Origin: Whitmania pigra
Taxonomy: Eukaryota; Annelida; Clitellata; Hirudinida; Haemopidae
Direction of reading: 5' to 3'
Assembly: GCA_021613335.1 (NCBI GenBank)
Contig: JAJTWR010000431.1
Coordinates: 2,542,001-2,606,000 of the forward strand
DNA: 64,000 bases
Positions 56,805 to 64,000 of this stretch are shown one piece after another (the stretch's first letter is position 1; every line of letters begins with the position of its first letter). The position numbers and the translations under genes were made by a program. Below the pieces are notes generated by a model. That model saw nothing but the letters and a program-made list of their open reading frames with translations, had not been told where the DNA came from and ran no database searches.

Positions 56805-57711
56805 GCAACCACGAGCTGTGAACCTCCTCCGGAGGGTGCTGGAGAACCAGCGTGTTACACATGCCTGGCTTTTCACCGGTCCCCGGGGCACCGGAAAGGA
56901 ATTCGCGGCACTCAACTTTGCGCAAGCGCTCGTCTGCCCGACGGGCGGCTGCGGAACCTGTTCCATCTGCCTGCGGGTAGCACGGGGCGATCACCCGGAT
57001 GTCGTGTGGGTAAGGGCCCAAGAAGGTGCGCGGGAATTGAAAGTTGGAGATATCCGCGAGCTCACGGTGCGCCTTGCGCAGCGACGCCTCGAAGCGCCGA
57101 GGAAAGTCGCGCTCATCATCGACGCGGACCTGATGAACGTGTCGGCCCAAAACGCGTTCCTCAAGACCTTGGAGGAGCCGACGCCGAACACCGTGCTCAT
57201 CCTCACCGCCGGGGCCGCGCAGCGGCTCTTGCCGACGCTGCGCAGCCGCTGTACTGCGGTGGCGTTTCAGGCATTTCCGCGCGACTTCATCGAAGAGCAC
57301 CTGCGGGGAAAAGGTGTGGACCCGGAACAAGTCGCGACTATTTCGGAAGCGGCGGAGGGGAGCCTGCGTCGCGCGGACGCGCTTTCCGAAGCTGCAGAGC
57401 AAGTGGTGGGATTCCAGCACGACTTTCAGGCCCTCGCGCCCGGCGCGCCCTCGGCGTGGTTGGCGCTCGCGGAACGCGCGGGCGAAGACAAGGCGTCGGC
57501 GGCGCTGTTCCTCGATGTGGCCCGAACCAGCGTCGCTGGGGCAATTCGTGAATTCAGCACGGGCGCTCCTTCGGCACCGCTCTCGGCGCTCGGTCTTCCT
57601 CGGCTCTTCCGCACCCTCGAACTCATCGAAGAAGCCTCGGTAGCTATCGCCCAGCGCAATGGGGTGCCGCGCTTGCATTTGGAGCGACTCTTCATCGAGG
57701 CAATGCGATGA
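56782..57711 (+). CDS. holB: DNA polymerase III delta-prime subunit
   Basis: 309 residues, a clamp-loader AAA+ protein. THAWLFTGPRGTGKE is the P-loop position, with Lys-Glu in place of Lys-Thr/Ser. The four zinc Cys are in CPTGGCGTCSIC. NAFLKTLEEP and the LRSRC arginine-finger motif follow. It helps load the beta clamp. The gene starts inside the LysR gene and its stop overlaps holA (ATGA). Confidence 0.9.
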   Translation: MPLDAIREQPRAVNLLRRVLENQRVTHAWLFTGPRGTGKEFAALNFAQALVCPTGGCGTCSICLRVARGDHPDVVWVRAQEGARELKVGDIRELTVRLAQRRLEAPRKVALIIDADLMNVSAQNAFLKTLEEPTPNTVLILTAGAAQRLLPTLRSRCTAVAFQAFPRDFIEEHLRGKGVDPEQVATISEAAEGSLRRADALSEAAEQVVGFQHDFQALAPGAPSAWLALAERAGEDKASAALFLDVARTSVAGAIREFSTGAPSAPLSALGLPRLFRTLELIEEASVAIAQRNGVPRLHLERLFIEAMR

Positions 57712-58865
57712 GTCCCGCAGCGGGGACGGAGCGCTCCCCCATGACGCTCGAAGAGATTCTGAAGAGCATCAAAGCCGGCAAAGAGGCGCCGCTGTATCTC
57801 TGCGTTGGCGAAGAGTACCTCACCCGAGAAGCTGCCCGAGCAATCCGCGAAGCGCTCGTCCCGGGGGAGGGCGCTCTCTCGCAGACGTCGATGTCCACTT
57901 CCCAAGACAAGTCTTCAACGCTGACTGCTGCGGCCATCCTCACCGAGTTGGGGACGATGTCGCTCTTCGGTGGTCGGCAAGTCGTGACCGCGCTCGACCC
58001 GGAGTTTCTCGTGCCGCGCAAAGGCGCCCGCGAAGACGAGGCGGAAGACCAGCTCCTCGAACTCGTCGAAGAACTCGACCCGGCGCAAGCGGTGCTGATT
58101 GTCGTGACGGCAGAGCTTCCGGCGAAGAGCCGCTGGGGGAAGCTCGCGAAAAAACTTGGAAGCCTCTTCGAGGCAAATCCGCCGGCGAAGCTCAAAGAGC
58201 TGGACCTCTCGGAGTTCGCGCGGGAAGCACTCGCGGGCAAAGACGTGCGCCTCGGCCCTGGCGCCCTCGAAGAGCTGAAGCTTCGGGTCGGCGCCAATTA
58301 CCGCCTGCTCGGTTCAGAGTTGGAGAAATTAGCTCTCCACGCCGAGCGGGGAATCATCTCGGTGGCCGACGTGCGCGCGCTCGTCACCCACACGCAGGCT
58401 GGAGACCCCTTTGGGCTCACCGACGCCGTGCAGTCCCGCGACTACCCCCGCGCCCAGCGCGTGTTGCAGGAAGCGCTTCAGACCGGCGCCGAGCCGCTCA
58501 TGCTCCTCGGGTCTTTGGCGGGGCTCCTGCGCCGCCTCATCGGCGCCAGCGTTTACCTCGGGCAGGGCGCCGCACCGGGCAACTACCAGTCCTTCCAAGG
58601 GAACCTCTACAAGCGCATGGAGGCGGACGCCCGGGCCTTGGGTGCAAAACCTCCGCACCCCTACGCCGCTTTCCTCGCACTGCAAGGGGCCGCGCGGTTT
58701 CGAAAGCAGGAACTCCTGGATGCCCTGTCCACCTGCGCATCGGTGGACCTCGCCTTAAAGCTCGGGTCCGGGCCGCCGATACTGGAGCGCTTCGTGTGGC
58801 AGCTCTGCGGGGCGGCCCCGGTTGTAGACCTCCCCTACGGGATGCGCCGGGAACTCGAACGTTGA
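57708..58865 (+). CDS. holA: DNA polymerase III delta subunit
   Basis: 385 residues. The N-terminal LYLCVGEEYLTREAARAI, the FGGRQVVTALDPEF region and the central LGSELEKLALHAE block match delta subunits. It opens the sliding clamp. Direct overlap with holB gives a holB-holA pair, an unusual but logical clustering of two clamp-loader genes. Confidence 0.85.
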   Translation: MSPAAGTERSPMTLEEILKSIKAGKEAPLYLCVGEEYLTREAARAIREALVPGEGALSQTSMSTSQDKSSTLTAAAILTELGTMSLFGGRQVVTALDPEFLVPRKGAREDEAEDQLLELVEELDPAQAVLIVVTAELPAKSRWGKLAKKLGSLFEANPPAKLKELDLSEFAREALAGKDVRLGPGALEELKLRVGANYRLLGSELEKLALHAERGIISVADVRALVTHTQAGDPFGLTDAVQSRDYPRAQRVLQEALQTGAEPLMLLGSLAGLLRRLIGASVYLGQGAAPGNYQSFQGNLYKRMEADARALGAKPPHPYAAFLALQGAARFRKQELLDALSTCASVDLALKLGSGPPILERFVWQLCGAAPVVDLPYGMRRELER

Positions 58866-58907
58866 GAGATGCGCCGAGCGCACTTAAGGGTATAAGAACT
58901 GCCCGGA

Positions 58908-60566
58908 ATGAAAACCCTCCTCACCTGTGCTCTCCCCTATGCCAACGGAGAGCTTCACATCGGCCATGTCACCGAATACGTGCTCGCGGACATCCACGTT
59001 CGCTACCTGCGCTCCGCCGGGGAGGAGGTCATCTTCCTGTGTGCCGACGACACCCACGGTGCCCCGATTGAGATGAGCGCGATGAAGGAGGGGATTCCAC
59101 CGGAGGAGTTCATCCAGCGCTGCTGGCACTTGCACCGGGCGGACTTCGAGACCTTCAACATCGACCTCGACTTCTTTGGCTCCACGCACACACCCGAAAA
59201 CCGAGAGTTCTCCGAGCTGATTTACAAACGCGCCAAGGACAAAGGCAGCATTGCCCGCAAGGAGATTGAACTCCCGTTCGACGAGGCCTCGGGGCGATGG
59301 CTCTCCGACCGCTTCATTCGCGGAACCTGCCCGCACTGCGGAGCTACCGACCAGTATGGCGATGGCTGCGAGCGCTGTAACTCCACCTATACGCCGCGGG
59401 AGCTCAAAGACGCGCGCAGCGCTATTTCCGGCGGCGCGCTCACTTGGCGGAAGTCGGAGCATCTGTTCTTCGTGCTATCGAAGCACGAGCAGTTCCTGCG
59501 CAAGCAGCTCGCACTTCCGGGCTTCGTGAATTCGGCCTCCGCATCGCAGTTGAACCAGTTCTTCGATCGCGGGCTCGCCGACTGGGACATCACCCGCGAC
59601 GGACCGTACTTCGGGTTTCAAATACCCGGCGAGGTCGACAAGTATTTCTACGTCTGGCTCGATGCCCCTATCGGCTACATCGGCGCCACCGCGCAGTGGT
59701 CGAAGGCCGTACCCGGGCGTCCGGACGCGCTCAAACTCTGGGACGAGACGAGCGATACCCGCATCATCCACGTCATCGGCAAGGACATCGTCTACTTCCA
59801 CTGCCTCTTCTGGCCTGCGGTGCTCCGCGACGCGAAGCTCAAACTCCCGTCACTCGTGCAAGTACACGGTCACCTCACGGTGAACGGAGCGAAGATGTCC
59901 AAATCGCGCGGAAGCCTCATCAGCGCTCGGCACTTTGCGAACACGCTCCCGCCGGAGACACTGCGCTACTACTTCGCCTCGCTCCTCGGCGATTCGCCCG
60001 AGGACCTCGACTTGAGCCTCGTGGAGTTCCGCGAACGGGTGAACGCTGGCCTCATCAACAACGTGCTCAATCTGGCGAACCGCTCCTTGTCGATTTTGGG
60101 TCGTGAGCCATTGGCGAGGCGCCTCGCCGCTCCGGCACCAGAGCTGGGAAAAACGCTCGTGGACTTCGCGCTCGCCAAAGTGCCCGAGGTCGCGAAGGCC
60201 TACCGCAGCTTCTCCCACCGCGATGCGGTGCGGCTCATCCTCGAAATCGGCGCGGAGGCGAACCGCTTCCTCACCAAGACCGAGCCCTGGAAGCTCGTGA
60301 AAGAGAACCCGAACGAAGCGCAGCGCATCCTCTCGGAGGTCTGCGAAGTGGTGTTCGTCTTGGCGACGCTCTTGGAGCCGATTGTCCCGAAAATCTCTGC
60401 GGGCCTCTTCGCGCAATTGAATCGCCCCCGAGGCACCTTCCGCGACCTGGAAGGCGCCACGTATCCGCTGCTCGATCGCACGCTCCCGGTGGGCGAGGCT
60501 TCGCCACTGTTACAACGCTTGGAGGAGGCGGCAGTCGCGAAGCTCGTGGTGCCACTGGAGGCGTGA
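58908..60566 (+). CDS. metG: Methionyl-tRNA synthetase
   Basis: 552 residues. The HIGH motif (GELHIGHVTEY) and KMSKS (NGAKMSKSRGSL) are intact. A zinc finger (CPHCGA, CERC) lies between them. The C-terminal anticodon-binding helical domain is present, but the EMAP-like tRNA-binding extension found in longer forms is absent. GAATG context at 58908 and spacing to holA (42 bases) support the start. Confidence 0.97.
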   Translation: MKTLLTCALPYANGELHIGHVTEYVLADIHVRYLRSAGEEVIFLCADDTHGAPIEMSAMKEGIPPEEFIQRCWHLHRADFETFNIDLDFFGSTHTPENREFSELIYKRAKDKGSIARKEIELPFDEASGRWLSDRFIRGTCPHCGATDQYGDGCERCNSTYTPRELKDARSAISGGALTWRKSEHLFFVLSKHEQFLRKQLALPGFVNSASASQLNQFFDRGLADWDITRDGPYFGFQIPGEVDKYFYVWLDAPIGYIGATAQWSKAVPGRPDALKLWDETSDTRIIHVIGKDIVYFHCLFWPAVLRDAKLKLPSLVQVHGHLTVNGAKMSKSRGSLISARHFANTLPPETLRYYFASLLGDSPEDLDLSLVEFRERVNAGLINNVLNLANRSLSILGREPLARRLAAPAPELGKTLVDFALAKVPEVAKAYRSFSHRDAVRLILEIGAEANRFLTKTEPWKLVKENPNEAQRILSEVCEVVFVLATLLEPIVPKISAGLFAQLNRPRGTFRDLEGATYPLLDRTLPVGEASPLLQRLEEAAVAKLVVPLEA

Positions 60567-61375
60567 TGGATCTCATCGACGCCCACTGCCATCTCGAAAA
60601 AAAGTATTACCCGGAGCTTGGGCCCACCATCGAGCGCGCCCGCGCCGCCGGGGTGCAGCGGGCGATAGTCGTGGGCCAGTTCATTGCGCCCGGTGACTTC
60701 GGCACCGCCATCGAGACTGCCCGCGAGTATCCGGAATTTCTTTCCCCGACGATGGGCATCCACCCGAGCGACGCGGCCCTCGCGACGCCGCAGGACTGGG
60801 AACAGTTGGAGAAGCTTGTCCGCAGCGACGAGGTCGTCGCGGTCGGCGAGTCAGGACTCGATAGCAAGCCCTCCCAATCGTCGCTTGCGCACCAGTCGGA
60901 AGGGTTTCGACGGCACTGCCAGTTGTCGCGGGCAGTGAAGAAGCCGCTCGTCGTCCACGTGCGGGACCTGCACCGGGAGTGTGCGGCGATACTTCGTGAG
61001 GAGCGGCCAGCGGGAGCGATGATCCACTGCTTCACGGGCGACGTCGAAGCGCTGCGCATGTACCTCGACCTTGGCCTCTCCCTCGACCTCGGCTGCAAAG
61101 TGAGCATCTCCGGCGTGGTCACTTACACCAAGACCGATCCGCTGAAAGAGGCCGTCCGGTTCGCGCCGCTCGACTGCCTGATGCTCGAAACCGACAGCCC
61201 CTATTTGACCCCGGCTCCGAAGCGCGGTCGCTTCCCGAACGAACCGGCGGAGATTCTGCACACCGCTCGCCAGGTGGCCGCGCTGAAGGGGCTCCCGTTG
61301 GAAGAGGTAGCGACGACTTGCGCGGCGAACACCCGCCAATTCTTTCAACTTCCGCAAGCGAGCCCCGGCGGCTGA
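60566..61375 (+). CDS. TatD-family metal-dependent hydrolase
   Basis: 269 residues. The metal ligands are visible in LIDAHCHLE, GESGLD, VVHVRD, MIHCFTGD and LETDSPYLTP. The family has 3'-5' exonuclease and D-tyrosyl/DNA-repair related activities. The ATG overlaps the metG stop (TGATG), with GGAGG five bases upstream; a GTG one codon earlier is possible. The metG-tatD pairing is common in bacteria. Confidence 0.94.
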   Translation: MDLIDAHCHLEKKYYPELGPTIERARAAGVQRAIVVGQFIAPGDFGTAIETAREYPEFLSPTMGIHPSDAALATPQDWEQLEKLVRSDEVVAVGESGLDSKPSQSSLAHQSEGFRRHCQLSRAVKKPLVVHVRDLHRECAAILREERPAGAMIHCFTGDVEALRMYLDLGLSLDLGCKVSISGVVTYTKTDPLKEAVRFAPLDCLMLETDSPYLTPAPKRGRFPNEPAEILHTARQVAALKGLPLEEVATTCAANTRQFFQLPQASPGG

Positions 61376-61405
61376 CCCCCCGCGCCTCACAGGAGTACGG
61401 ACACC

Positions 61406-63481
61406 GTGGCCTCTGGAAATTTTGAGCTCGTCACCGAAGATGCCCCACGCGGCGATCAGCCTCGGGCGATAGCCGAGCTCGTCGATGGAATCTCCCGCGG
61501 CGACCCGCACCAAGTCCTCCTTGGGGTCACTGGCTCCGGGAAGACCTTCACCATGGCGAATGTGGTGGCCGCGGTGAACAAGCCGACGCTGGTGGTCGCC
61601 CACAACAAGACGCTCGCGGCGCAGCTGTATGGAGAATTTCGGCGGCTCTTTCCGAAGAATGCCGTCGAGTACTTCGTGAGTTACTACGACTACTACCAGC
61701 CGGAGGCGTACGTTCCGACTTCCGACACCTACATCGAGAAAGACTCGTCGATTAACGAAGAGATTGAGCGGATGCGCAACTCCGCGACCCACTCGCTCTG
61801 CACGCGCAGCGATGTGCTGATCGTCGCCTCGGTGTCCTGCATCTACGGCCTCGGGGCGGCCAAGATGTACATGAACATGGCTATCCGCCTGGAGCAGGGC
61901 GGGGAGTTGGGGCGCGATGAATTCTTGAAGCGCCTCGTCGAGTGCCAATACGAGCGCAACGAAATCGACTTTCACCGCGGCACGTTCCGGGTGCGCGGCG
62001 ACACGGTGGAAGTCTTCCCGGTGTACGAAGAGGCGCGCGCGCTGCGGGTCGAGTTCTTCGGAGATACTTTGGAACGACTCTCGGAGTTCGACCCCCTGCG
62101 CGGCGGCGTGCGCGTGGAAGTACCGATGGCGGTTATTTTTCCCGGGAGCCATTACGTGACCGCGGAGGACGGGCGCCGGAAAGCCATCCTCTCCATCCGG
62201 GAAGAGCTCCGGGAGCGCCTTACGGAATTTCGGGGCGCTGGCCGCCTGGTCGAGGCCCAGCGCTTGGAGCAGCGCACGTCGTTCGACCTTGAGATGATTG
62301 AGCAACTCGGCTTCTGCAACGGCATCGAGAACTACTCGCGCCACTTTTCTGGTCGCGCGCCGGGCGAGCCGCCGCCGGTACTGCTCGACTACTTTGACCG
62401 AGACTTCCTGGTGTTCGTCGATGAGTCGCACCAGACCATTCCGCAGATAGGCGCCATGTTCCGCGGCGACCGGGCGCGCAAAGAGACATTGGTGGAACAC
62501 GGATTTCGCCTGCCGAGCGCCCTCGACAACCGGCCGCTCACTTTTCCCGAGTGGGAGCAGATGGTGAAGAAGGCGGTCTATGTTTCCGCGACGCCGGGGC
62601 CCTGGGAGCTGGAGCAGACCCAAGGGGTGATTGTCGAGCAGGTGATTCGCCCGACCGGGCTCTTGGATCCGGTGGTGGAGGTGCGGCCGGTCGCGAAGCA
62701 AGTCGACGACCTGCTCGGGGAGATTCGCGAGCGGGCGAAGCGCTCCGAGCGGGTGCTGGTGACGACGCTCACGAAGCGTATGGCCGAGGACTTGACCGAG
62801 TTCTACACGGAGGTGGGCGTGCGGGTGCGCTACCTCCACTCGGACATCGACGCGCTGGAGCGGGTGGCGATTATCCGCGACCTGCGCAAAGGGGTGTTCG
62901 ACGTGCTGGTCGGCATCAACCTGTTGCGCGAGGGGCTCGACATCCCGGAGACCTCGCTCGTCGCAATCCTCGACGCGGACAAGGAAGGCTACCTGCGCAG
63001 CCACACCTCGCTCGTGCAGACCATCGGCCGCGCCGCTCGGCACGTGCAAGGGCGGGTGCTGCTCTACGCCGACCGCATCACGCCCTCCATGCGGAAGGCC
63101 ATGGACGAGACCGCGCGTCGCCGGGAACTCCAGCAAAGCTACAACGAGGAGCATGGAGTGACGCCCTCCGAGGTGCGCGGAGCTATCGCCGACATGTCGG
63201 ACTTCCGCTCGCGGGGCGACCCGCTGGAGGCGAGCATCGATGCCGATGAAGACGTGCTCTCCAAGGAAGAGATTACGACCCTCATCGCCGAGGCCGAGAG
63301 CGCGATGCACGCGCACGCGGAGGCGATGGAGTTTGAGAAAGCCGCCGAGGAGCGCGACCGGCTGATTGCCCTACGGGAAATGGAACTCGGAGTGCGCGCG
63401 AGCGTGCGCAGCGCTCTTGCCACGAAACCCAAGGAAGAGGCTCCGCGGGAACGGCGAGGAAAGTACCGACGACGGCGGTAG
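61406..63481 (+). CDS. uvrB: Excinuclease ABC subunit B
   Basis: 691 residues. Walker [12 protein letters not shown], the damage-probing hairpin [16 protein letters not shown]-like [11 protein letters not shown] and helicase motif VI ([12 protein letters not shown]) are intact. The C-terminal UVR domain for UvrC contact is present ([15 protein letters not shown]). It verifies DNA damage in nucleotide excision repair. The start is the GTG at 61406 with AGGAG upstream. Confidence 0.98.
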   Translation: MASGNFELVTEDAPRGDQPRAIAELVDGISRGDPHQVLLGVTGSGKTFTMANVVAAVNKPTLVVAHNKTLAAQLYGEFRRLFPKNAVEYFVSYYDYYQPEAYVPTSDTYIEKDSSINEEIERMRNSATHSLCTRSDVLIVASVSCIYGLGAAKMYMNMAIRLEQGGELGRDEFLKRLVECQYERNEIDFHRGTFRVRGDTVEVFPVYEEARALRVEFFGDTLERLSEFDPLRGGVRVEVPMAVIFPGSHYVTAEDGRRKAILSIREELRERLTEFRGAGRLVEAQRLEQRTSFDLEMIEQLGFCNGIENYSRHFSGRAPGEPPPVLLDYFDRDFLVFVDESHQTIPQIGAMFRGDRARKETLVEHGFRLPSALDNRPLTFPEWEQMVKKAVYVSATPGPWELEQTQGVIVEQVIRPTGLLDPVVEVRPVAKQVDDLLGEIRERAKRSERVLVTTLTKRMAEDLTEFYTEVGVRVRYLHSDIDALERVAIIRDLRKGVFDVLVGINLLREGLDIPETSLVAILDADKEGYLRSHTSLVQTIGRAARHVQGRVLLYADRITPSMRKAMDETARRRELQQSYNEEHGVTPSEVRGAIADMSDFRSRGDPLEASIDADEDVLSKEEITTLIAEAESAMHAHAEAMEFEKAAEERDRLIALREMELGVRASVRSALATKPKEEAPRERRGKYRRRR

Positions 63482-63496
63482 GGCGGTGTTGCGCCG

Positions 63497-64000
63497 CTAC
63501 GCGGTGCTGCGCGGTTTGCTCGCGGCCGGGTGCGGCGGCGAAGCTGCGGCGGTGTTCGGGGCAAGGCCGAGCGGCGGGCGTGCCCGCAGTTGGTAACGGT
63601 GCGCTGCCGATTCGATGATGCGACCAATGAGCTGGTTGTAGGTGATGCCGCGCTCTGCGGCGCCCATCGCGAGTTCGCTCTCATTTTCGAGGTAGGGATT
63701 CGGATTCACTTCGAGCACGAACGGCTCGCCGGTCTTCTGGCAAATCCGGAAGTCGACGCGGGCGTAGTCCTGCACTTTGAGGGCACGGTAGGCGAGCAAC
63801 GCACTGCGCTCAATGCGGGCCTGCAGGTCGGCGCTGATGCCGTGAGCGACGACGAGCTGGGGGCCGTCTTCGGCGCTGCCGAATTTCACTTCGCGATCGG
63901 AGATCTTCGGAACGCCAGCTTCCCAGTTGCCCCAGTCGAGTTCGACTATGGGGAGAATCTCTGGGCGGGTGGTCGGTCCGATGACGCCCACGTAAATTTC
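63497..64000 (-). CDS. ATP-grasp ligase, C-terminal part (runs off the right edge)
   Basis: The last 167 residues of a minus-strand gene whose start lies beyond the window. The ATP-grasp metal site is visible as DYARVDFRI then PFVLEVNPNPYLENESEL, as in D-alanine-D-alanine ligase relatives. It ends in an Ala/Pro-rich tail. It is homologous in layout to the ATP-grasp enzyme at 32405. The substrate is unknown. Confidence 0.8.
   Translation of the reverse strand, partial: EIYVGVIGPTTRPEILPIVELDWGNWEAGVPKISDREVKFGSAEDGPQLVVAHGISADLQARIERSALLAYRALKVQDYARVDFRICQKTGEPFVLEVNPNPYLENESELAMGAAERGITYNQLIGRIIESAAHRYQLRARPPLGLAPNTAAASPPHPAASKPRSTA

Noticed and set aside
60851..63316. An 821-codon minus-strand open frame
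   Set aside because: It is antisense to tatD and uvrB, whose motifs are complete; no domain is recognisable in it.

Overview
The window comes from the chromosome of a GC-rich, LPS-making Gram-negative bacterium. The envelope genes (lpxB, an MsbA-like exporter, a TolC-RND pump, signal-peptide beta-barrels), a single-chain proteobacterial PurL, a B12-dependent ribonucleotide reductase and dense four-base gene overlaps fit a proteobacterium in the wide sense. A deltaproteobacterial/Myxococcota- or Bdellovibrionota-like lineage is my guess, but no gene here proves it. No rRNA, CRISPR array, transposase, integrase or phage gene was found.

Layout. 1-7.3 kb: a PpiD/SurA-type periplasmic isomerase (cut by the left edge) faces away from the cell-shape operon mreC-mreD-mrdA(PBP2)-rodA, followed by a polyprenol-phosphate glycosyltransferase and a MarC protein. 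7.3-17.4 kb: lpxB diverges from an MsbA-like ABC exporter, glyA and ribD; mgtE and thioredoxin follow on the minus strand; then a small unknown gene, a GspE/PilB ATPase and a secreted Cu-Zn superoxide dismutase.

17.4-29.2 kb is the accessory part, with AT-rich spacers. It holds three paralogous predicted outer-membrane barrel proteins, an NCS1 permease, a hydantoinase/oxoprolinase (HyuA-like) protein and two DUF917 proteins. Together these look like an uptake and ring-opening route for a hydantoin-like compound. Next is a tightly coupled three-gene cassette of unknown role (TIGR04255-type protein, HTH protein, unknown protein). The reading frame of the last gene continues past an amber stop to within 8 bases of tRNA-Asp.

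29.2-46.3 kb: tRNA-Asp and tRNA-Val; a Nudix/metallo-beta-lactamase fusion and an HD phosphohydrolase; an ATP-grasp ligase with a GNAT enzyme; an enoyl-CoA hydratase with a small thioredoxin-fold protein; a TetR-regulated tripartite RND efflux operon; rhodanese; enolase; two tandem Bax-inhibitor-1 proteins; an ATP-grasp-like unknown; and a TfoX relic with an internal deletion.

46.3-64 kb: an AT-rich spacer; nrdJ; an initiating sugar-phosphate transferase; an M23 endopeptidase; purL; a divergent LysR regulator; and a housekeeping run holB-holA-metG-tatD-uvrB. A second ATP-grasp gene is cut by the right edge. Most housekeeping genes are compact and unremarkable. The strongest candidates for new biology are the barrel/permease/HyuA/DUF917 cluster and the three-gene cassette beside tRNA-Asp.
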